A stretch of 64,000 bases of DNA from Arenibaculum pallidiluteum (GTDB lineage Bacteria > Pseudomonadota > Alphaproteobacteria > Azospirillales > Azospirillaceae), in NCBI RefSeq assembly GCF_017355985.1, contig NZ_JAFIQU010000007.1:186001-250000 (forward strand), in the 5' to 3' direction. Positions 39,863-48,696 of the stretch are shown here, one piece after another. The notes under the pieces were generated by a model, which was not told the DNA's origin, ran no database searches, and saw only the letters and a program-made list of their open reading frames with translations. The translations under genes were made by a program, and so were the position numbers. Numbering within the stretch: the stretch's first letter is position 1; every line of letters starts with the position of its first letter.

Positions 39863-41634
39863 CGCTTCATGATCTCCGTGCGGCCCCTTGCGCGCACCGC
39901 AAGCCGCGTGAAGGCGTTGATCCCGGCGTGGAGCGCCAGGAAGCGCTCCAGCACGCCGGCGAAGAGCAGCATGGAGGTGCCGGCGAACCGCTGCGGGTCC
40001 AGTTCCAGCGTCACGTCCAGCCCGCGGCACAGCGCGCCGGTGCCCGGCTGGGGCGCGCGGGCGGTGCCGGGCCGGACCTGGACGCCGGTCAGCCCGTCGA
40101 TCAGCATGCGCGTCTCGGGCGCGTCGCGCAGGTCGTAGAGCCGGAGCAGCCGGCGCAGCGGCTCGGGCCCGTCCTGTCCGTCCAGCAGCGACAGGTGGTT
40201 CAGGCTCAGATGGGAGATCAGGCGCCAGCGGTCCTGCCCGAAGGTCGCGGGCCGCAGCGTGCGGCTCGGCGGCGTCAGGCAGGACACTGTGGCGACCGCG
40301 GCCGCGCCGAGCACCGGGCTCAGCCGCGGATGCCCGCCGCCGAAGGGCAGGCGCGCCGGCAGGTCGCGGTTCAGGCAGGTGACCTCCACCGACAGCACAT
40401 GCCCCGCGGGAGCGTCGGGATCGAAGCCGGGATCCACGACGGACAGGAACACCTCCGTCCCGGGATTGGTGGGCGGGCCCGGGCGGCGCACGGCGTGCCA
40501 GTAGCGCGGCTGCTCCCCGGCGCTGCCGCGGCGCCCGTAGAAGGGCGCGTACTCCGCCTGCCGCCCGTCCGGGGATGAGGCCGCGACGCGGTCGATGGCG
40601 TGGATCTCAAGGCCACGCGGGCGCCGGGCATCGGGCACCACGCGGTATTCGCGCTGCCGGTGGTCGAGCGCGATGGGTTCCGCGCGCAGCCGGAACAGGT
40701 TGACCGCCGGCGTGCAGCCGAGCGCGAAGCTCTCCGTGCCGACCTCGCGCTCGAGCTGCTGGGACGTGCGGTCGAGATAGAGGAACAGCTCCAGCCGCCC
40801 CGCTCGGCCCGCGCAGGCGCGCTCCAGGCCCGCCAGGTCGAAGAACAGGAACTTCTCGGGCCAGGCGAAATACTCCGTCAGCAGCCGGTAGCCCGGCGCC
40901 ACGCGCGGGTCCGCGGGGAGCACCGCCTCGCCTGGCTCGAAGCCGACCGGCCGCACGGCCTCCGGCCCGAGGATCACCGGATCGCGGTCGGTTGCCGAGG
41001 CGGCGGCCGCGACGGACACGACATGCCCCGCCAGCAGGTCGTAGAGCCCATGGGCCTGCTGCGGGGCGCCGCGCAGGAAAAGACGCAGGGTCCCGGGTGC
41101 CAGCGCCGCGAAGCCGCCCGGCGCAGCGGTCTCGAACACCAGGCGCAGGACGGCCGCCACACCCTGCGCCGACGGGTTGGCGGGTGCCGCGACCGGCCGC
41201 GCTCTGAGGGTGGCGGAGGCCAGCGCGACCGGCAGGAGCATCACGGGATAGCAGGTGCGGAAGCGGCAGCGCCCCTCGTCCAGGGCCTCGCTGTCGAGCT
41301 CCGTTCCGGCCGGCAGCTCGACGGGCCCCGGCAGCCCGGGCCTGGGCGAGAACTGGACAACGGTCACCGAGGGAAGCGGCGCGAGGTAATGGGGGTACAG
41401 GATGCCCAGCAGCGCCTCGGTCAGCTCGGGGAAGTCGTCGTCGAGCTTCAGCCGCACGCGTGCCGTGAGATAGGCGAAGGCCTCCATCAGGCGGGCCACG
41501 TGCGGGTCCTCGACGGCGTCGCCGGTCAGGCGGAGCCGCCCCGCCTGGGCCGGGTGCGCCTTCGCGAACTCCGCCGCCGCGCGGCGCAGATGCACGAGCT
41601 CCTGGTCGTAGAAGGCGACGAGCCGGTCAGTCAT
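39826..41634 (-). CDS. tssF: T6SS baseplate protein TssF
   Basis: The 602-residue TssF has the family start (RLVAFYDQELVHLRRAAAEF, then AKAHPAQAGRLRLTGD) and PHVARLMEAFAYLTARVRLKLDDDFPELTEALLGILYPHYLAPLPS, cited here in part. Later segments include ATVSCLTPPSRTLRP and WRLISHLSLNHLSLLDG. Its ATG lies inside the end of tssE (8-base overlap). It is a core component of the baseplate wedge. Confidence 0.95.
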   Translation of the reverse strand: MTDRLVAFYDQELVHLRRAAAEFAKAHPAQAGRLRLTGDAVEDPHVARLMEAFAYLTARVRLKLDDDFPELTEALLGILYPHYLAPLPSVTVVQFSPRPGLPGPVELPAGTELDSEALDEGRCRFRTCYPVMLLPVALASATLRARPVAAPANPSAQGVAAVLRLVFETAAPGGFAALAPGTLRLFLRGAPQQAHGLYDLLAGHVVSVAAAASATDRDPVILGPEAVRPVGFEPGEAVLPADPRVAPGYRLLTEYFAWPEKFLFFDLAGLERACAGRAGRLELFLYLDRTSQQLEREVGTESFALGCTPAVNLFRLRAEPIALDHRQREYRVVPDARRPRGLEIHAIDRVAASSPDGRQAEYAPFYGRRGSAGEQPRYWHAVRRPGPPTNPGTEVFLSVVDPGFDPDAPAGHVLSVEVTCLNRDLPARLPFGGGHPRLSPVLGAAAVATVSCLTPPSRTLRPATFGQDRWRLISHLSLNHLSLLDGQDGPEPLRRLLRLYDLRDAPETRMLIDGLTGVQVRPGTARAPQPGTGALCRGLDVTLELDPQRFAGTSMLLFAGVLERFLALHAGINAFTRLAVRARGRTEIMKRWPARAGERILL

Positions 41635-42103
41635 CGCGGCTCCGGACGGCCAGGCTCTGCGTGGCGGGATCCAGCGCCGAATCCAGGACGAGCGGCTCGG
41701 GCGCGGGCTCGGCGTGCATCAGGGCCGAGATCCTGAAGCGCAGCGTCGGGTCCAGCGGGTCGGCGCTTTCGGTGCGCCGCACCTCCACCTGCAGGAGCCG
41801 CGGCTCCAGGCGCCGGATCGTGCGCTCCAGCATCCGGCAATAGGCCTCCTGGGCCTCGCGGGCGGCAAGGCCCGTCCCCGTGAATTCGGGCACCCCGTAG
41901 GCCAGCAGCGAGGAGTCCAGCTCGGCGGCGTCGGCGGGCCAGTCCAGGCACCGCCGGCGTGTGTTCAGCAGCGCCTCCAGGTCGCGCCGGACCGCCGCCC
42001 GGAGCCTGGCGAGGCTCTCCTTCCGGCTGCGCTCGCGCTCCGGGACGGGATCCAGGAGCCGGTCCAGCACCGTCCCCTGGAGAGGGCGGAGGCCGTCGCT
42101 CAC
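41627..42103 (-). CDS. tssE: T6SS baseplate protein TssE (gp25-like)
   Basis: The 158-residue TssE is a gp25-like baseplate component. It shows the N-terminal LQGTVLDRLLDP motif, then AVRRDLEALLNTRRRC, the turn GVPEFTGTGL and RRLEPRLLQVEVRR. Its stop region overlaps tssF by 8 bases and its start overlaps tagJ by 4, so the operon is tightly coupled. Confidence 0.93.
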   Translation of the reverse strand: MSDGLRPLQGTVLDRLLDPVPERERSRKESLARLRAAVRRDLEALLNTRRRCLDWPADAAELDSSLLAYGVPEFTGTGLAAREAQEAYCRMLERTIRRLEPRLLQVEVRRTESADPLDPTLRFRISALMHAEPAPEPLVLDSALDPATQSLAVRSRDD

Positions 42104-42918
42104 GTCCCGCCCCCAAAGGCGACCTCGGAGAGGGACATGATCGGGCGCACCTCCTCGCCCGCGAGGAAGCAGCGCTGGCCGACGCCGCGCACCAGTCCCG
42201 GCGCCAGCTCGCGCCAGTCGGAACGGTGGCCGATCGCCAGCGCCTCGTCGTCGGGGCGCTCGCCGGCATAGAGAACCGGCAGGAACACCTCGCCCTCCTC
42301 TCCATCGACGAGGCTGACCTGGGCGCGCCTCCAGCAGAGGTCGCGGAGCGACCGGGGTGGGCGGAACGCGATGCGCCGGATCGCCTCCACGGGAATCCAG
42401 ACGAATTCGCCGGCGCCCGTGATCGCCTCGAGGGTGCCGCCGCAGAGATCGTCGAGGTCCCGGAAATCGTCGAAGGCCGCGCCGTCGGCGCTGCCCCTTG
42501 CTGCGGGCCGCGCCGCCTCGGCCGCGGATGCCGCGGCCGCCGCCTCCGGCAGCGCGCCGCGGCGCAGCTCCACCCCGGCCTCCAGCAGGTGGCGCATGGA
42601 CGGGGTCGGCGGGACCGGGAAGCCCGGAAGGCGCCCCTCGCCATGGTGCTGGCGCCGCGCCGTCTCGCCCCGGAGGGCCTGGCGGAACGGGGCGAGGCCG
42701 AGCGCCTGCGACGGGTCCTGATGCCCGATTAGGTCGAGCAGCGCATCGGCGCGCTCAAGGGCGCCGGTGAAGCACAGCAGCTCGGCCAGCAGCAGGCGGG
42801 CCGCCACGTCGCCGGGATGCCGCCTGACGAGGGTGGTCTGCACCTCGACGGCGTCGTGCAGGCGCCCGGCCCGGAACAGGGCGGACGCGTCGGTGTCGGG
42901 GTGTGGGGCTCCGGTCAT
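42100..42918 (-). CDS. tagJ: T6SS accessory protein TagJ (ImpE family)
   Basis: The 272-residue ImpE/TagJ protein has a TPR-like N-terminal half (LFRAGRLHDAVEVQTTLVRR, LLLAELLCFTGALERADALL). The ImpE C-terminal half follows (GEFVWIPVEAIRRIAF, SLRDLCWRRAQVSL, EVFLPVLYAGERPDD). TagJ binds TssB in studied systems and is thought to assist sheath dynamics with ClpV. It overlaps both neighbours by 4 bases. Confidence 0.9.
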   Translation of the reverse strand: MTGAPHPDTDASALFRAGRLHDAVEVQTTLVRRHPGDVAARLLLAELLCFTGALERADALLDLIGHQDPSQALGLAPFRQALRGETARRQHHGEGRLPGFPVPPTPSMRHLLEAGVELRRGALPEAAAAASAAEAARPAARGSADGAAFDDFRDLDDLCGGTLEAITGAGEFVWIPVEAIRRIAFRPPRSLRDLCWRRAQVSLVDGEEGEVFLPVLYAGERPDDEALAIGHRSDWRELAPGLVRGVGQRCFLAGEEVRPIMSLSEVAFGGGT

Positions 42919-44348
42919 CGCGATGCCCTCGATGCGATCCTGGTTGTGAGCCTGAAGGACGAGACGGCGTGCTCGAACTGGAAGTGCGGCTGCAGGTGGA
43001 TCGCGCAGTCGAAGACGCCGGGCCGTCCGGGCGGCTCGGTGACCTCGACGGCCGCAGCCCGCAGGGGATAGCGGGCCTTCGTCTCGACCGAGGCCTCGTC
43101 GTTCCCGACGACGTAGCCGCGCAGCCAGTCCTCGAGCCAGGCCCGGCACTCCTCGGCGGTCGAGAACGAGCCGACGCGGTCCCGGGCGAGCACCTTGACG
43201 TAATGGGCGAAGCGGCTGACGCAGAGGATCGCCGACAGCATGGCCGAGAGCCGGGCATTGGTGCTGGCCGCGGGGCTGACGTAGCTGCGCGGGCGCTGCA
43301 CGGACTGGACCGTGTTGAAGACGCAGTAGGGAGTCTCGCGTGCCCGCACCAGCGGGATCAGGCCCAGCTCGCAGAGGGCGTGCTCCTGCCGTTCGGTCAG
43401 GGCCACCTCGACCGGGACGCGGGGCGCGACACCGGGCCGGTCGGTCGGGAAGTCCGCGCGGGGAAGATGGGTGACCACGCCCCCCGAGGCGGCATCGGCC
43501 CGCGCGCCGCGGATGTCGGCGAGCCAGCCATGGTTCGCGAAGGCGCGCAGGACGACGGCGGCGAGGGCGTAGCCGGGGTTTCCCCAGACGCCCCCGCGCC
43601 CCTCGGGTCCGCCCTCCTCGTCGCGGAAGCGGAAGCCATCTCGGCGGCTCCCGTCGTCGGCGTAGGGTGGGCGGACGAGGACCCGGGGCAGCGCGAGCCC
43701 GAGAAAGCGCGAGTCTTCCTGCTCCTGCAGGGCGCGCCAGCGCCGGTGGCGCTCGCCCTGGAAGGCCGTCGAGAAGTCGAGGGTCGGCGTGACCGCCGAG
43801 AAGCGCTCGAGCTCCAGAAGCTCCGGCGCGCATCCCATGACCACCGGGGCGAAGGCTGCGGCCGCCACCGCAGCGAGGCCGGCCAGGGCGGCCACGTCCG
43901 TCCGGTCGTCGGCGCCGCGCAGGTGGCGGATCTCGTAGTCGCCGACCAGCATGCCGAAGGGTTCGCCGCCCGGCATGCCGAACTCGTCCGAATAGACCCG
44001 GGCGAACAGGGCGCTCTGGTCGAAGTCGGACGCGCGCTCGAAATCGCGGCAGATCTCCCCCCAGGTCGCATGGAGCACGCGGACCCTGACGTTGGAGATG
44101 CCGTCGGCCGCCTCGACCAGCAGGCGCAGGCTGCGCCAGCTCGCCTCCATCCGCCGGAACCGCGGATGGCGCAGGATCGCGTCGACCTGGTCCGACACCG
44201 CCCGGTCGATGGCCGCGATCAGCCGGTCGATCTCGGCCTCCAGGGCCGCGCGCCGACGCGGATCCGGCGCGCCGGCGCCGGGATCCGCGTTCGAGGACGG
44301 TCCGGCACCGCCGCCCGGGAGCGCCGCCGCCTGCGACAGCCCGTCCAT
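42915..44348 (-). CDS. Second TssC-family sheath protein
   Basis: This 477-residue paralogue of TssC shares the core motifs: FRRMEASWRSLRLLVEAADG, LFARVYSDEFGMPGGEPFGM, RFLGLALPRVLVRPPY and the C-terminal CVSRFAHYVKVLARDRVGS, RAWLEDWLRGYV, YPLRAAAVEV. It lacks the N-terminal LLEQAI helix region seen in the adjacent TssC. Agrobacterium carries a similar pair (TssC40/TssC41). It begins 7 bases after tssC stops. It may be a specialised sheath or baseplate-proximal subunit. Confidence 0.85.
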   Translation of the reverse strand: MDGLSQAAALPGGGAGPSSNADPGAGAPDPRRRAALEAEIDRLIAAIDRAVSDQVDAILRHPRFRRMEASWRSLRLLVEAADGISNVRVRVLHATWGEICRDFERASDFDQSALFARVYSDEFGMPGGEPFGMLVGDYEIRHLRGADDRTDVAALAGLAAVAAAAFAPVVMGCAPELLELERFSAVTPTLDFSTAFQGERHRRWRALQEQEDSRFLGLALPRVLVRPPYADDGSRRDGFRFRDEEGGPEGRGGVWGNPGYALAAVVLRAFANHGWLADIRGARADAASGGVVTHLPRADFPTDRPGVAPRVPVEVALTERQEHALCELGLIPLVRARETPYCVFNTVQSVQRPRSYVSPAASTNARLSAMLSAILCVSRFAHYVKVLARDRVGSFSTAEECRAWLEDWLRGYVVGNDEASVETKARYPLRAAAVEVTEPPGRPGVFDCAIHLQPHFQFEHAVSSFRLTTRIASRASR

Positions 44349-44355
44349 CGGCGGC

Positions 44356-45858
44356 TCAGCCGCGCTCGGGCACCCGGGCCACGAGCCGGAGGGACGCGTT
44401 GAGCTCCTCCATCTGGAGCCAGGGGCGCAGCCACGCGACGGCGTTGTAGGAGCCGGGCTTTCCGGGGATCTCCCGGACCTCGACCCGGGCGTCGCGGAGC
44501 GGATACTTCATCTTGGACTCGGCGCTGGCCCCCTCGGCGCTGTTCACGTAGTTCATGATCCAGCGGTTCAGCCAGTCCTCGCACTCCGAGGCTTCCATGA
44601 AGGACCCGATCTTGTCCCGCGCCATCACCTTCAGGTAATGCGCGAAGCGCGAGGTTGCCATCACGTAGGGCAGGCGGGCCGAGATCTCGGCGTTGGCGGT
44701 CGCCTCGGGGCGGTCATACTGCTTCGGCTTCTGAACGCTCTGCGCCCCGAAGAACACGGCGTAGTCGTTGTTCTTGTAGTGGCACAGCGGCAGGAAGCCG
44801 AGCTTGGACAGCTCGGCCTCGCGGCGGTCGGTGATCGCGATCTCGGTCGGGCACTTCTGGTCCATGTCCCCGTCGTCGCTGACGAAGATATGCCCGGGCA
44901 GGCCCTCGACCTTACCGCCATTGTCCCTGCCCCGGATCGCGGTGCAGAAGCCACTTTTGGCGAAGGCGGCGGTGAGCCGCGACCCCATGACGTAGGCCGC
45001 GTTCATCCAGCAGTAGTCCGCGTGCTCCATGGGCAGGGGACGTCCGTCGGCATCGGACGGCGCCTCCTCGTAGGCGAACTCCTCGACCGGCTTGGTGGCG
45101 GCGCCATAGGGAAGGCGGGCCAGGACGCGCGGCATCGTCAGGACCACGAAGCGGGAGTCCTCGCTCTCGCGGAAGCTCCGCCACTTCGCGTATTCGACGG
45201 TGTCGAAGATCTTGGCGAGGTCGCGCGGCTTGGCGAGTTCGCGATAGTCGTCGAGCCCCAGCATGCCCGGCGCTGCCGCGGTGATGAAGGGCGCGAAGGC
45301 CGAGGCCGCGACGCTCGACATGTTGGAGAGGAGCTGGATGTCCTCGGGGTGGTTGGTGAACTCGTAGTCCCCGATCAGCGCCCCGTAGGGCTCGCCTCCG
45401 GAGAGGCCGAACTCGTTCTCGTAGATCTTCTTGTAGACTTGGCTCTGGTCGAACTCGACGGCGCGGTCGAGGTCCTTGAAGAGATCGCGCTTGGAAACGT
45501 TCAGGACCTTGATCCTGAGCGTCGTCCCGGTCTCGCTGTTCATCACCAGATGATGGAGGCCGCGCCAGCTGCCCTCCAGCTTCGTGAAGGAGGGGTGGTG
45601 CATGATGGCGGCGAGCTGCCGCGAGACCTTGGCGTCGATGGCCGCGATGGCCTTGTTCAGCGTCGCGGTGAGATTGCGGTCGTAGACGACGGTGCCGCTC
45701 AGCGCCTCCTCCGTCAGGGTCCGGAGAAGCTCCTCCGCCCGGTTCCGCTCGGTCTGCTTCGTCGCGCTGATCGCCTGCTCCAGCAGGCTCGGGCCTTCGA
45801 GCGTCCCGGTGCGCGCCGCATCGGGGGCGCCGCCCGTCGTCGGCTGGGTCGCGGTCAT
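44356..45858 (-). CDS. tssC: T6SS sheath protein TssC
   Basis: The 500-residue TssC forms the contractile sheath with TssB. Characteristic segments are [73 protein letters not shown], and [20 protein letters not shown] near the C-terminus. ATG at 45858 overlaps the tssB stop by 4 bases. The high conservation marks it as the main sheath subunit. Confidence 0.96.
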   Translation of the reverse strand: MTATQPTTGGAPDAARTGTLEGPSLLEQAISATKQTERNRAEELLRTLTEEALSGTVVYDRNLTATLNKAIAAIDAKVSRQLAAIMHHPSFTKLEGSWRGLHHLVMNSETGTTLRIKVLNVSKRDLFKDLDRAVEFDQSQVYKKIYENEFGLSGGEPYGALIGDYEFTNHPEDIQLLSNMSSVAASAFAPFITAAAPGMLGLDDYRELAKPRDLAKIFDTVEYAKWRSFRESEDSRFVVLTMPRVLARLPYGAATKPVEEFAYEEAPSDADGRPLPMEHADYCWMNAAYVMGSRLTAAFAKSGFCTAIRGRDNGGKVEGLPGHIFVSDDGDMDQKCPTEIAITDRREAELSKLGFLPLCHYKNNDYAVFFGAQSVQKPKQYDRPEATANAEISARLPYVMATSRFAHYLKVMARDKIGSFMEASECEDWLNRWIMNYVNSAEGASAESKMKYPLRDARVEVREIPGKPGSYNAVAWLRPWLQMEELNASLRLVARVPERG

Positions 45859-46385
45859 GGCCGGTCGCCTTCTGGCTGGGGCTGCTCGGAAGGCTGGGCG
45901 CCGAGCTCCGAGGCCAGGCGCTTCAGCTCGTCTCCGTCGCGCAGGATCTGCTCCAGCAGCCCTTCGAGGTTCTCGGACCGGTCCGCCTTGGACAGCAGGT
46001 CGCGCAGCTTGTCCCGGGTTTCCAGGAGCGATTTCAGCGCCGGGACCTGGTCGGCGACCCTGGCCGGCTCGAAATCCTGCATCGACCGGAAGGCGAGCTG
46101 GACCGGCAGCTCGGTGCCGTCGTCCCGGAGCGCGTTCTCGACCCGCATGGCGAGGCCCGGCGCCATGCGCCCCATCACCTCGTCGAAGTTGTCGCGGTCG
46201 ATCAGCGTGAACTTCCTCTCGCTCAGGGGCTTGAGCGGCTGGGTGGGATCGCCGGAGAAATCGCCGAGGACGCCGACGACGAAGGGCAGCTCGCGTTCGA
46301 TCTCGGCGCCTTCCGTCTCGACTTGGTAGGTGATGTGAACCCGCGGTTTGCGGACGCGCGCGAGCTTGTCGTGGACGCTCTCCAT
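45855..46385 (-). CDS. tssB: T6SS sheath protein TssB
   Basis: TssB (176 residues) is the small sheath subunit and pairs with TssC. The family pattern is clear: [56 protein letters not shown] and [23 protein letters not shown] at 46385 follows GGAGGGAGGACTTC. It heads the minus-strand operon tssB-tssC-tssC'-tagJ-tssE-tssF-tssG-nuclease. A sigma54-like element lies about 80-100 bases upstream. Confidence 0.95.
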   Translation of the reverse strand: MESVHDKLARVRKPRVHITYQVETEGAEIERELPFVVGVLGDFSGDPTQPLKPLSERKFTLIDRDNFDEVMGRMAPGLAMRVENALRDDGTELPVQLAFRSMQDFEPARVADQVPALKSLLETRDKLRDLLSKADRSENLEGLLEQILRDGDELKRLASELGAQPSEQPQPEGDRP

Positions 46386-46466
46386 GAAGTCCTCCCTCCG
46401 GCATCCGATTTGTCGAAATACCGCCCGCCTCGATGAGATCATGTATTGGGGAAAACTAGGTTTTTC

Positions 46467-46482
46467 GCCAATACCGTCCCAG
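46467..46482 (-). promoter_or_regulatory. Candidate sigma54 (-24/-12) promoter of the tssB operon
   Basis: On the minus strand CTGGGACGGTATTGGC has the GG-N10-GC spacing of sigma54 promoters and resembles the TGGCACG-N4-TTGC consensus with two mismatches. It lies 82 bases upstream of the tssB ATG. Several T6SS loci depend on sigma54, but no bEBP gene is present here. Confidence 0.35.
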
Positions 46483-46657
46483 TTTTCTTTGTTTGCTTCC
46501 TGAGATCCTAAGCCGCGCCATCACCCGACGGAAAGTTCCGCGAGGTGTTAACCTAATATTTCGGGTGGAAAGGTTCGGCCGGCGTAATTCTGTGCGGCAA
46601 TGGCAAGTACTGGATGGATTATGAATACTGGCGCGACAGGATGCCGGAGCCGAGGCA

Positions 46658-47275
46658 ATGCCCGCGCCAGCCGAGGATCTCAGGAAAGCCGCGCATGCCG
46701 GCGCCGTCCAGGCGGCTGCGCTATGCGATCTCGGCAGCGAGGCGCGCGCACTTCTTGAAACCCATGCATCCTCGGCAGAGTTCCTCCACGCCCTTAAGGC
46801 GCGGGGCCTGGTCCGGGACGCCGTGCAGTTCCTCGCCCAGGTCCTGCCCATGCGCGAAGGCGTCTGGTGGGCCTGCGTGTGCGCCCGCGCCGCCCTGCCC
46901 GAGGACGCGCCGGCCCAGGACCGCGCGGCCCTGGAGGCGGCCCAGGCCTGGGTCTACCAACCCGTCGAGTCCAACCGCCGCGCCGGCCTCGAGCGCGCCC
47001 AGGCGACGGATTTCCGCTCGCCCGCGAGCTGGGCGGCCATGGCGGCGTTCTGGTCCGGCGGCAGCATGGCCCCGCCGGGACTTCCCGCGGTCGAGCCCAG
47101 GGCCGGCCTGGCCGGGATGGCGATCGCGTCGGCGGTCATCCTCGCGGCCGTCGCGCGGGCGCCGGAGCGGGCCGAAGAGCGGCTCGCCCTCTTCCTCGAG
47201 AGCGGGCTCGACATCGCCCGCGGCGGCAACGGAAAGCTGCGGGCCGCCGAACCGATACGGGAACCGGCGCGATGA
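46658..47275 (+). CDS. T6SS-associated protein of unknown function (possibly DUF6931)
   Basis: The 205-residue protein is Ala-rich and helical (ALLETHASSAEFLHALKARG, MREGVWWACVCARAAL, SPASWAAMAAFWSGGSM, GMAIASAVILAAVARAPE). It resembles DUF6931-type proteins sometimes annotated beside tagH, though I cannot verify that. It overlaps tagH by 4 bases, so the two are coupled, and it heads the plus-strand T6SS operon. It may assist FHA signalling. No catalytic motif is visible. Confidence 0.7.
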   Translation: MPAPAEDLRKAAHAGAVQAAALCDLGSEARALLETHASSAEFLHALKARGLVRDAVQFLAQVLPMREGVWWACVCARAALPEDAPAQDRAALEAAQAWVYQPVESNRRAGLERAQATDFRSPASWAAMAAFWSGGSMAPPGLPAVEPRAGLAGMAIASAVILAAVARAPERAEERLALFLESGLDIARGGNGKLRAAEPIREPAR

Positions 47276-48576
47276 CGGCTCTGACGCTCCGGATCATCGG
47301 GCACCCGCCCTCGGGCGCCGACCTGCCGGCGGTCCTGCGGCACGACACGGGCGCGCTCAGCATCGGCCGCTCGGCCGCCTGCACCTGGGTGCTTCCGGAC
47401 CCCGACCGCCATCTCTCCAAATGCCACTGCGTCATCGAGCGGTCCGGCGGCGGCTGGGTGGTCACCGACACCAGCACCAACGGGCTCTACATCAACCAGT
47501 CGAGCCGGCCGCTCGGGGCGAACAGGACCCAGTTGCTGACGGACGGCGACGTCCTGGGCCTCGGCCGCTACGAGATCCGCGTCTCCGTCGAAGCGGGCGG
47601 CGCGCTCGCCGGCGAGGCGGGCGGGATCGGGGACGGTCTGCCGGGCTTCCTCGACGACCCCTTCGCACCCGGGCCGCGGGCCGTGCTCGAGCACGGCCCC
47701 GGGCCGCCGGCGGCCGATGCCGAGGATCGCTGGACGATGCCGGACCATGCGCCCCCGGAGACGGAGAGCTTCCGGCCGCCGGGCCTCGCCGGCGCCGGAC
47801 CCGAGAACTGGCGGGAGGACTGGCCAGAGGATTGGCTGGAGCCCGCTGGGACGCCGGTGCCGCCCGTGCCTCCCGCTCCCGCCCAGGCTGTCGCCCGCGC
47901 CCAGGCCCGGGGTCGCGGCGCCACGGCGCCAGGGCGGATGGAGCCGGCCAGGGCGGACGTAATGGGTGCGGATGCCGCGGGGACCGATGCCGTCTGGGAC
48001 GCCTTCGTCGCCGGGGCCGGCCTCTCGGGGCTGGAAGACCTGCCGCCGGAGCGCCGGGCGGCGAGCATGCGGATGGTCGGCGCCGCCTACCGGGCCGCCG
48101 TGCTGGGGCTGACCCAGGTGCTGCGCAGCCGGGCCGCGACGAAGGCGGCCTTCCGGCTGGACCAGACCCATGTCCAGGCCCTGGACAACAACCCGCTGAA
48201 GTTCACCCCCGACCCGGACGAGGCCGTGCGCGCCATGACGCTGCCGGCCCGGGCCGGCTTCCTGCCGGCCGACCGGGCGGTCCGGGAGGGCTTCGAGGAC
48301 GTGAAGGCGCACGAGATGGCGGTCCTCGCCGCCATGCGCGAGGCGGTCGGCGCCCTGCTGCAGGAGTTCGATCCCGAACGGCTGGCCCGCCGGCTCGAGG
48401 GTGGCGGGCCCCTGGCGAGCCTGCTGCCCGCCGCGCGCAAGGCGCGCACCTGGGAGCTCTACGAGGAGCATTACCAGCAGATCGCCGCCGAGCTGGAAGA
48501 GGACCTGATGGGGCGCTTCGGACGCGCCTTCGGCACCGCCTACGAGGCGCAGACCCGACGGTCCCGCAAGCGCTGA
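47272..48576 (+). CDS. tagH: T6SS FHA-domain protein TagH (Fha)
   Basis: The 434-residue protein has an N-terminal FHA phosphothreonine-binding domain (about 1-105: SIGRSAACTWVLPDPDRHLSKCHC, TDTSTNGLYIN). A long acidic/Pro-rich linker follows, then a C-terminal TagH-type domain (AYRAAVLGLTQVLRSRAATK, NNPLKFTPDPDEAV, WELYEEHYQQIAAELEEDL). As in other systems it should be the PpkA substrate and gate T6SS assembly. ATG at 47272 overlaps the previous stop. Confidence 0.92.
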   Translation: MTALTLRIIGHPPSGADLPAVLRHDTGALSIGRSAACTWVLPDPDRHLSKCHCVIERSGGGWVVTDTSTNGLYINQSSRPLGANRTQLLTDGDVLGLGRYEIRVSVEAGGALAGEAGGIGDGLPGFLDDPFAPGPRAVLEHGPGPPAADAEDRWTMPDHAPPETESFRPPGLAGAGPENWREDWPEDWLEPAGTPVPPVPPAPAQAVARAQARGRGATAPGRMEPARADVMGADAAGTDAVWDAFVAGAGLSGLEDLPPERRAASMRMVGAAYRAAVLGLTQVLRSRAATKAAFRLDQTHVQALDNNPLKFTPDPDEAVRAMTLPARAGFLPADRAVREGFEDVKAHEMAVLAAMREAVGALLQEFDPERLARRLEGGGPLASLLPAARKARTWELYEEHYQQIAAELEEDLMGRFGRAFGTAYEAQTRRSRKR

Positions 48577-48696
48577 GGCGCGGGATCCGCCGCGCATCCG
48601 GACCCCGCACGGGGTCGCCCGGCAGGCCGCCCGAGCGCCGGACGCAATCGGCCCGGAAGCGGTCCGGGCGGAGCGTACAGGGAGGAGCCAGGGCAG

